Assembly: GCF_000334215.1 (NCBI RefSeq)
Contig: NZ_AMQY01000014.1
Location: 310,001 to 374,000, forward strand
Direction: 5' to 3'
Origin: Vreelandella jeotgali Hwa
GTDB lineage: Bacteria > Pseudomonadota > Gammaproteobacteria > Pseudomonadales > Halomonadaceae
DNA: 64,000 bases
The notes beneath the pieces were generated by a model, which worked only from the letters and a program-made list of their open reading frames with translations, did not search any database and was not told the DNA's origin. A program made the position numbers and the translations under genes. This document shows, piece after piece, positions 57,665 through 64,000 of the stretch (its first letter is position 1; every line of letters begins with the position of its first letter).

Positions 57665-59047
57665 ATGGCAGACGCAGCATCCTATGAGTATGACCTTTTT
57701 GTTATCGGCGCCGGCTCCGGCGGCGTCCGTGCAGCCCGCACGGCGGCCGCTCAGGGCGCCCGCGTGGGCATTGCCGAAGATCGCTACCTGGGCGGTACCT
57801 GCGTCAACGTCGGCTGTGTGCCCAAGAAGCTGTATTCGTACGCCGCCCACTTTCACGACACCTTCGACGACGCCGAAGGGTTTGGCTGGGAGCTCGACGC
57901 CCCCGCGAGGTTCAACTGGAGCACGCTGCGGGAAAACAAGAAAGGCGAGATCAAACGGCTCAACGGAATTTATCAGCGTCTGCTCGAAAACGCCGGCGTC
58001 ACCCTGTGCAATGCCCGGGCCAAAGTCGACGGCGCGCACAGCCTGACGCTGTTCAGTGACCAGGGCGAGCAGCACATCACGGCGGAAAAAATCCTGGTGG
58101 CCACCGGCGGCTGGCCCTGGGTCCCGGATTTTCCCGGGGCGGAACACGTGGTGGATTCCAATCAAGTCTTCGATCTGGACCGCTTTCCCGAGCGTTTTCT
58201 GGTCCTCGGCGGCGGCTATATTGCCGTGGAATTTGCCAGCATCTTCAACGGACTGGGCAGCGAGACCCACCTGATCTACCGGCGGGATCTGTTTCTCCGC
58301 GGTTTCGATGATGAGGTCCGCGAGTTCACCCGGGACGAGATGGAACGCAAGGGCACCCACCTGCATTTCAATACGCATATCAGCCGCATCGACAAGGGCT
58401 CGAACGGCTACCGCGTCACCTTCACCGACGGCAAAACGCTGGAAGTCGACGCCGTGCTTTCGGCAACCGGCCGCCGCGCCAACGTGGAAGGCCTGGGGCT
58501 GGATACGCTGGGAATTACCCTGGATGCCCAGGGCAAGATTCCGGTCAACGAGCGCTTTGAAACCGCGGTGCCGTCGATACTCGCGCTGGGAGATCTGATC
58601 GACGGCCCCGAGTTGACGCCGGTCGCGCTGGCGGAAGCGATGCAGCTGACGGGCCTTCACTTTACCCCGGAGCCACCGGAACCGCTGGACTATTCGCGTA
58701 TTCCCACGGCGGTTTTCTGCCATCCCAATATCGGGACCGTGGGACTCTCCGAAGAGGCCGCCAGGGAGCAGCACGGCAGCATCCGCGTCTATCGCACCGA
58801 TTTCCGCGCCATGCAGCATACGCTCTCCGGCAGCCAGGAACGCACGCTGATGAAGCTGGTCGTGGATGATGCCAGCGATGTGGTGCTCGGCGCGCACATG
58901 GTGGGGGACGACGCCGGCGAGCTGATCCAGGGCATTGCCATTGCCGTGCGCGCCGGTCTGACCAAGGCCGACTTCGACCGCACCGTGGGCATCCATCCCA
59001 CCGGGGCCGAAGAGTTTGTCACCCTGCGTACCCCGGACCGTCGCTGA
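57665..59047 (+). CDS. gor: Glutathione reductase
   Basis: The 460-residue flavoenzyme keeps glutathione reduced with NADPH. It has the FAD motif GAGSGGVRAA, the redox disulfide GGTCVNVGCVPKK (Cys46, Cys51), a second nucleotide site LGGGYIAVEFA and the C-terminal catalytic HPTGAEEF. Arg residues after the second motif (IYRRDLFLRGFD) fit NADPH. CAGGAGCATATA precedes the ATG. It is followed by a terminator and then ectA. Confidence 0.96.
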   Translation: MADAASYEYDLFVIGAGSGGVRAARTAAAQGARVGIAEDRYLGGTCVNVGCVPKKLYSYAAHFHDTFDDAEGFGWELDAPARFNWSTLRENKKGEIKRLNGIYQRLLENAGVTLCNARAKVDGAHSLTLFSDQGEQHITAEKILVATGGWPWVPDFPGAEHVVDSNQVFDLDRFPERFLVLGGGYIAVEFASIFNGLGSETHLIYRRDLFLRGFDDEVREFTRDEMERKGTHLHFNTHISRIDKGSNGYRVTFTDGKTLEVDAVLSATGRRANVEGLGLDTLGITLDAQGKIPVNERFETAVPSILALGDLIDGPELTPVALAEAMQLTGLHFTPEPPEPLDYSRIPTAVFCHPNIGTVGLSEEAAREQHGSIRVYRTDFRAMQHTLSGSQERTLMKLVVDDASDVVLGAHMVGDDAGELIQGIAIAVRAGLTKADFDRTVGIHPTGAEEFVTLRTPDRR

Positions 59048-59117
59048 GCCGAGTCCGTTCGGTAACGCAGCGCAAGCGCCCGCGTGGCGCCTCGCCACTA
59101 TACGATAAAGTTATAGA

Positions 59118-59144
59118 TACCCGGCGGTGAATGCCGGGGTTTTT
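59118..59144 (+). terminator. Terminator of gor
   Basis: CCCGGC and GCCGGG pair around a seven-base loop, followed by GTTTTT. Its T-run overlaps the likely ectA -35 element. Confidence 0.75.
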
Positions 59145-59171
59145 GAACTCATTTCGGGCTGCTGGTACCAT
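59143..59171 (+). promoter_or_regulatory. Candidate ectA promoter
   Basis: TTGAAC and TACCAT are separated by 17 bp, and TGG precedes the -10, an extended -10 pattern. This is the best sigma-70/38-type match before ectA; the start of transcription would be near 59178. Confidence 0.45.
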
Positions 59172-59202
59172 CGGTCCGACATCGCAACAGCGAAGCATGC
59201 CA

Positions 59203-59781
59203 ATGAACAGACCCATACAGCCGTTTACTCCCTCCGCCGATCTCGTCAGGCCCACGGTGGCCGATGCCGTGGTCGGGCGCGCGGAAATGCCGCTGTTTAT
59301 CCGCAAATCCAATGCCGAAGACGGATGGGGTATCTACGAGCTGATCAAGTCATGTCCGCCGCTGGACGTGAACTCCGGCTATGCCTACCTTTTGCTGGCG
59401 ACCCAATTTCGTGATACCTGCGCCGTAGCCACCAACGAAGAGGGTGAAGTCGTGGGTTTTGTGTCCGGCTACGTCAAGGACAACGCCCCGGATACCTACT
59501 TTCTCTGGCAGGTTGCGGTGGGCGAAAAGGCCCGCGGCACGGGGCTCGCGCGCCGGCTGGTCGAGGCCATCATGACGCGGCCGGAACTCGAGGACGTGCA
59601 CCACCTGGAAACCACGATTACCCCGGACAATCTGGCATCATGGGGATTGTTCCGCCGACTTGCCGCCCGCTGGCAGGCACCGCTCAACAGCCGGGAATAC
59701 TTTTCCACGGAGCAGCTGGGAGGCGAGCACGACCCGGAAAACCTGGTACGCATCGGCCCCTTCCAGACCGCAGCCATCTAG
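59203..59781 (+). CDS. ectA: L-2,4-diaminobutyrate acetyltransferase
   Basis: EctA makes N-gamma-acetyl-2,4-diaminobutyrate, the second step to ectoine. The 192-residue GNAT enzyme equals Halomonas elongata EctA in length and shows LIKSCPPLDVNSGYAYLLLA, the acetyl-CoA loop EKARGTGLARRLV and SWGLFRRLA. I take the ATG giving MNRPIQPFTP because it aligns with known EctA; an in-frame ATG two codons earlier is possible. The ribosome binding site is weak (GCGAAGCATGCC). Confidence 0.96.
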   Translation: MNRPIQPFTPSADLVRPTVADAVVGRAEMPLFIRKSNAEDGWGIYELIKSCPPLDVNSGYAYLLLATQFRDTCAVATNEEGEVVGFVSGYVKDNAPDTYFLWQVAVGEKARGTGLARRLVEAIMTRPELEDVHHLETTITPDNLASWGLFRRLAARWQAPLNSREYFSTEQLGGEHDPENLVRIGPFQTAAI

Positions 59782-61140
<1,359 letters not shown>

Positions 61141-61217
61141 TAGCGCATCGAGCGCCCGGCAACAAAGCTTGCCCACGGGCGTAACGCTGATACCATCAGC
61201 TTGCTAATCAATGATCC

Positions 61218-61246
61218 GACGGCCCGACAAGCGGGCCGTCTTTTTT
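61218..61246 (+). terminator. Strong terminator hairpin between ectB and ectC
   Basis: GACGGCCCG and CGGGCCGTC form a perfect 9-bp stem with a five-base loop, followed by TTTTTT and, within two bases, the ectC ribosome binding site. It should terminate or attenuate ectAB transcripts before ectC. Confidence 0.9.
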
Positions 61247-61259
61247 GCAGGAGTCTTTC

Positions 61260-61652
61260 ATGATCGTTCGTAACCTTGACGAAGCACGCAATACCGACCG
61301 CAAGGTCACCGCGGAAAACGGCAACTGGGACAGCACCCGCCTGTCGCTGGCCGATGATGGCGGCCAGTGTTCCTTCCACATCACACGGATCTTCGAAGGC
61401 ACCGAAACCCATATTCACTACAAGAACCACTTTGAAGCCGTGTATTGCATCGAAGGCGAAGGGGAAGTCGAAACCCTCGCGGACGGCAAGGTTTGGCCGA
61501 TCAAGCCGGGCGATATCTATATCCTCGACCAGCACGACGAGCACCTGCTGCGCGCATCCAAAACCATGCACCTGGCCTGTGTGTTCACGCCGGGTCTGAC
61601 GGGCACCGAAGTCCACCGCGAAGACGGCTCCTACGCGCCGGCCGGGGAGTAA
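61260..61652 (+). CDS. ectC: Ectoine synthase
   Basis: EctC cyclises N-acetyl-diaminobutyrate to ectoine. The 130-residue cupin has [20 protein letters not shown] and [15 protein letters not shown], carrying the expected metal ligands. GCAGGAGTCTTTC precedes the ATG. Expression may need read-through of the upstream terminator or a separate promoter. No ectD hydroxylase or ectoine transporter is seen in the window. Confidence 0.98.
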   Translation: MIVRNLDEARNTDRKVTAENGNWDSTRLSLADDGGQCSFHITRIFEGTETHIHYKNHFEAVYCIEGEGEVETLADGKVWPIKPGDIYILDQHDEHLLRASKTMHLACVFTPGLTGTEVHREDGSYAPAGE

Positions 61653-61728
61653 TTCTCAACACGGTTTCATGTTTGGGCTGATGGTACACGCCGCTGCGCT
61701 CGAAAGCCGGAGACGTCCGGCAATACGC

Positions 61729-61752
61729 AAGCCTCGCCGTTGTGCGGGGCTT
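61729..61752 (+). terminator. Possible ectC terminator hairpin
   Basis: AAGCCTCGC pairs with GCGGGGCTT (one G-U) around a six-base loop. There is no T-run, so the role is uncertain. Confidence 0.45.
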
Positions 61753-61818
61753 GATCGCGCATATCTCAGGCAGCTATTCCTTCAAAGCCGTTGCAGTGCC
61801 TTCCCGGTTACTTCTTCG

Positions 61819-61834
61819 CATAATATATATTATG
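61819..61834. promoter_or_regulatory. 16-bp AT-rich perfect palindrome
   Basis: CATAATATATATTATG is a perfect inverted repeat in an otherwise GC-rich genome, 172 bp before the retropepsin-like gene. It looks like an operator or a bent/easily melted promoter element. Confidence 0.55.
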
Positions 61835-61863
61835 TTAAATAATGCTCTGGATACAGTATTGGC

Positions 61864-61899
61864 TTCCCGATAATCGTTGTCCTGTAGTGTTATCGGGAA
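61864..61899. repeat. Perfect 10-bp inverted repeat upstream of the RimB-like gene
   Basis: TTCCCGATAA and TTATCGGGAA are separated by 16 bases. In RNA this is a stem-loop in the leader of the downstream gene; in DNA it could be a dimeric protein site. Confidence 0.75.
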
Positions 61900-62005
61900 A
61901 CGTGCACAAAGCGCGCATATTGCCGATACCCGGCGCGCATGGATGGACAACAGGACCCCGTTGTCCTTATTATCCTTTCTTCCTACGTCTCAAGGATGCA
62001 TCTCT

Positions 62006-62866
62006 ATGCGCTACGGCTTCATCGGCCTGGCCGCGTCGCTCGCGCTTGCCGGCTGCTCTCTGGTGCAGACCGATACTCAGGCGCCGCCTCCGTTGACTCA
62101 ACCCGCTTTCGAGGCGCGCATCAACGGGCTGGAGGATCGGCTCGCGAGTCAGTGCGACCCCGCCGAGGTTCTCCAGCGTCAGCGTCGCCATCAGCAGGAT
62201 CTGACCGCCGATGTCCGCGAAGTGGGCAGCCTTTTACGGGGCCTGCGCAGCGATATGGCATCGCGCCAGGAGGACCGCGACGACAAGCAGGTAGTCGTCG
62301 ACAAGGCCTGCAAGGCCGATGACATCCTGGGCACCAAGACATTGCTGGGCCGCAGCGAATGGGTGGGACTGCCCAAACTCGAAACCTACCTTCAGGCGCG
62401 TATCGACTCGGGGGCCAAAACCGCTTCGCTGTCGGCGCAGGAGATTACCGCCTTTGAACGCGACGGCGATGACTGGGTCCGCTTCAAGCTGGCGCTGCAG
62501 GACGACGATGAGGTCGTGGATGCCCGGCGCGACGCCTGGATCGAAGCGCCCGTCGAGCGCAAGGTGCGCATTATTCAGGCCTCCGGCAAGGAAACCCGCC
62601 CGGTTATTTCCCTGCTAACCACCCTGGGGCCGATTCGGCAAAAGGTCGATTTCACCCTGAATGATCGCTCGCATCTGGACTACCCGGTCCTTCTGGGACG
62701 GCGCTTCCTGCTGGATATTGCCCTGGTGGACGTCGCGCAGCGCTACATCCACGACCGCCCTTCCTTTGCCCGCGACGATGACGACTCGCCCGACAGTGAC
62801 GACTCATCCAGCAATGACGAGTCACCCGACGATAATACGTCCGGTGAGAATGAGGGCAGCTCGTAA
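62006..62866 (+). CDS. Retropepsin-like lipoprotein (RimB/DUF785 family)
   Basis: The 286-residue predicted lipoprotein (ALAGC, Cys17) has a helical segment (about 35-95) and a single-domain aspartic-protease-like core starting at WVGLPKLETYLQARIDSG, where DSG (Asp134) is the catalytic-type triad, and ending GRRFLLDIALVDV. The tail from about 262 is a run of Asp/Ser. In other bacteria such proteins neighbour an ATP-grasp ligase and a UUP1 membrane protein; the second partner is next door. AAGGA precedes the ATG. The stop codon starts a 13-bp repeat. Confidence 0.85.
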   Translation: MRYGFIGLAASLALAGCSLVQTDTQAPPPLTQPAFEARINGLEDRLASQCDPAEVLQRQRRHQQDLTADVREVGSLLRGLRSDMASRQEDRDDKQVVVDKACKADDILGTKTLLGRSEWVGLPKLETYLQARIDSGAKTASLSAQEITAFERDGDDWVRFKLALQDDDEVVDARRDAWIEAPVERKVRIIQASGKETRPVISLLTTLGPIRQKVDFTLNDRSHLDYPVLLGRRFLLDIALVDVAQRYIHDRPSFARDDDDSPDSDDSSSNDESPDDNTSGENEGSS

Positions 62867-62965
62867 CTTCTGACTCGTAACTCTTGATCGCAGCTTTTAA
62901 TCGCAGCTTTTAATCGCAGCTTTTACTCGCAACTCACGCTAGCAACTCTTGCTTGCAACGCTTAA
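62861..62965 (+). repeat. 13-bp tandem repeat, about eight units, seeded at a stop codon
   Basis: Units start at 62861 (14 bp), 62875, 62888, 62901, 62914, 62927, 62940 and 62953. TCGCAGCTTTTAA occurs twice exactly; the others differ by one to six bases. The first unit begins with the last sense codon and stop (TCG TAA) of the retropepsin-like gene. The array ends 42 bp before the next start codon. Confidence 0.92.
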
Positions 62966-63007
62966 GAGGCGACGTTATTCCCGGGTTTTCTACCGCAAGG
63001 ATCCTGC

Positions 63008-64000
63008 ATGTCACGGCTACCGTTTTATTTGATCGTGGGTATTCTGCTGATTGCCGGCGTTGCCATGACGGCGCATCGCCACTTTCAGTTCGAGATTCCC
63101 TGGCTACCCGGCGAACAGCGTCAGGTCTGGGAAGTCGAGGCCATGATCACCTATAACGCCGACGAAGGGCCCGTATCGGTGGATTTTGCCCTGCCGTCGC
63201 AGCAGCAGGGATTTCGCGTCCTGACGGAAAACACCGCGTCGTCGGGCTATGGCCTGGCGTATCAGGCCGACAGGTTCGGCCGCCGAGCCAACTGGACCAC
63301 CCGGGAAGCGACCGGCGAACAGCAGCTGTACTATTCGGCGCAGCTGCTGGTGGCCCCTCAAGCCCGGGCCGAGGCGCAACCACCGCCCGAACTGGCATCC
63401 GCCACCGCCTGGGAGCGCCCCTACGAAACCGCTGCCAGCCAGATAATCGAACGTGCCTGGCAGCGCAGCGCGGATAACGCCACCTTTGCCCGGGAGCTGA
63501 TCCGCGACGTCAACGGCGAACAGCAGGGAGAAAACGCCCGGCTGTTGCTGACCCGGTTTGATGCCACCGAGCTGATCGTGCGGCTTTTGCACCAGGCCGA
63601 CGTCAAGGCGCGCGTGGTCAGCGGCCTGGTACTCAAGGATGGCCGCCGCCGGCAAACCCTGAGCCCTTGGCTGCAGGTGTTCAGCCAGGACGAAAGCCAA
63701 CAGTGGCTGTTCAATCCGGAAACCGGCGAGCGCGGCAAGCCCGATAACTTCCTGCTCTGGGAAGCCGGCGGCCAGGCAGTGCTCGAGGTAGAGGGCGGCA
63801 GCAACTCGCGCGTGACCTTTTCCATGCTCACGCATTCGCAGCCGGCGGCCGCCGCGGTGCGCAACCACGGGTCCGACGACACCCTGCTGAATTTCTCCAT
63901 TCACAGCCTGCCGCTTGAAGAGCAGGCGCTGTTTCAGACCATCCTGCTGATCCCCATCGGGGCGCTGGTGGTCGTGCTGCTGCGTGTGCTTATCGGGATC
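63008..64000 (+). CDS. Inactive-transglutaminase/UUP1-type membrane protein, 3' part outside window
   Basis: The frame is open for 331 codons to the window end. It starts with a membrane helix (about 5-22), followed by a periplasmic domain with the transglutaminase-like segment ADVKARVVSGLVL, and a second helix begins near residue 313. The catalytic Cys, His and Asp of transglutaminases are not present (SPWLQVF and FNPETG replace the His and Asp contexts). This fits the family of inactive transglutaminases fused to seven membrane helices. AAGGATCCTGC precedes the ATG. An ATP-grasp ligase gene would be expected beyond the edge. Confidence 0.82.
   Translation, partial: MSRLPFYLIVGILLIAGVAMTAHRHFQFEIPWLPGEQRQVWEVEAMITYNADEGPVSVDFALPSQQQGFRVLTENTASSGYGLAYQADRFGRRANWTTREATGEQQLYYSAQLLVAPQARAEAQPPPELASATAWERPYETAASQIIERAWQRSADNATFARELIRDVNGEQQGENARLLLTRFDATELIVRLLHQADVKARVVSGLVLKDGRRRQTLSPWLQVFSQDESQQWLFNPETGERGKPDNFLLWEAGGQAVLEVEGGSNSRVTFSMLTHSQPAAAAVRNHGSDDTLLNFSIHSLPLEEQALFQTILLIPIGALVVVLLRVLIGI

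Noticed and set aside
61156-61173. Sigma-54 promoter for ectC
   Set aside because: GG and GC elements (CGGCAACAAAGCTTGC) are present, but the spacing is one base too long and the -24 element is poor.

Overview
The window is GC-rich chromosomal DNA from a halophilic gammaproteobacterium, most likely of the family Halomonadaceae (Halomonas or a close relative). The strongest pointer is a complete ectABC ectoine pathway whose products resemble Halomonas enzymes in length and motifs. Supporting signs are a full tol-pal cluster, tamAB, RegA/RegB-type redox control and the gammaproteobacterial aspS-ruvCAB order. Almost every gene is housekeeping. I see no prophage, CRISPR array, defence island or IS element; the only clear mobile element is a group II intron.

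Layout. 1-5.7 kb: glycine cleavage (gcvP, cut by the window edge, and gcvH on the minus strand; gcvT on the plus strand) around an AGCS sodium:amino-acid symporter. 5.8-8.6 kb: a catalytically degenerate LysM/LytM lipoprotein, an acyltransferase and grxA, then an unusual intergenic region of stacked tandem repeats. 8.6-11.4 kb: a HybE-like orphan and a RegBA-type two-component system with a membrane partner. 11.5-15.1 kb: pyrC, folD-mtnN and a tRNA cluster (Pro, Arg, His, His). 15.6-24.5 kb: a DadA-like oxidoreductase, a YjfB-like protein, prfC, a TatD nuclease, ygfZ, a metal-site-less HMA-like protein, uvrB and nei. 24.7-29.6 kb: class I fumarase, a group IIC-type intron with a frameshifted maturase inserted just behind the fumarase terminator, and cls. 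29.8-34.4 kb: a HypT-like LysR regulator, a NadM-Nudix fusion, a YihY protein, acylphosphatase and a hydroxyacid dehydrogenase. 34.6-44.4 kb: aspS, ruvCAB, ybgC, tolQRAB, pal, cpoB. 44.4-56.7 kb: yciK, mupP, ubiG, galU, a nucleotide-sugar dehydrogenase lacking its catalytic Cys, a coiled-coil membrane protein, tamA, tamB and msrA. 56.7-64 kb: carbonic anhydrase, gor, ectABC, a RimB-type retropepsin-like lipoprotein and the start of a UUP1/inactive-transglutaminase membrane protein.

The genes fall into envelope work (tol-pal, tamAB, the LytM lipoprotein, mupP, cls), genome maintenance (uvrB, nei, ruvABC), one-carbon metabolism (gcv, folD, ygfZ), redox repair (gor, grxA, msrA, HypT-like, RegBA-like) and osmoadaptation (ectABC, perhaps the RimB/UUP1 pair).

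The most unusual signal is not a gene. At more than a dozen gene boundaries there are short degenerate tandem repeats (unit 9-19 bp, 2-8 copies), each with its own unit sequence. Several begin exactly on the last codon plus stop codon of the upstream gene (gcvT, folD, rimB); others carry the start codon of the downstream gene (uvrB, ruvB) and so create overlapping upstream mini-ORFs. Three unrelated arrays sit side by side between grxA and the HybE-like gene. This looks like a recurrent local duplication process that remodels untranslated regions in this lineage.
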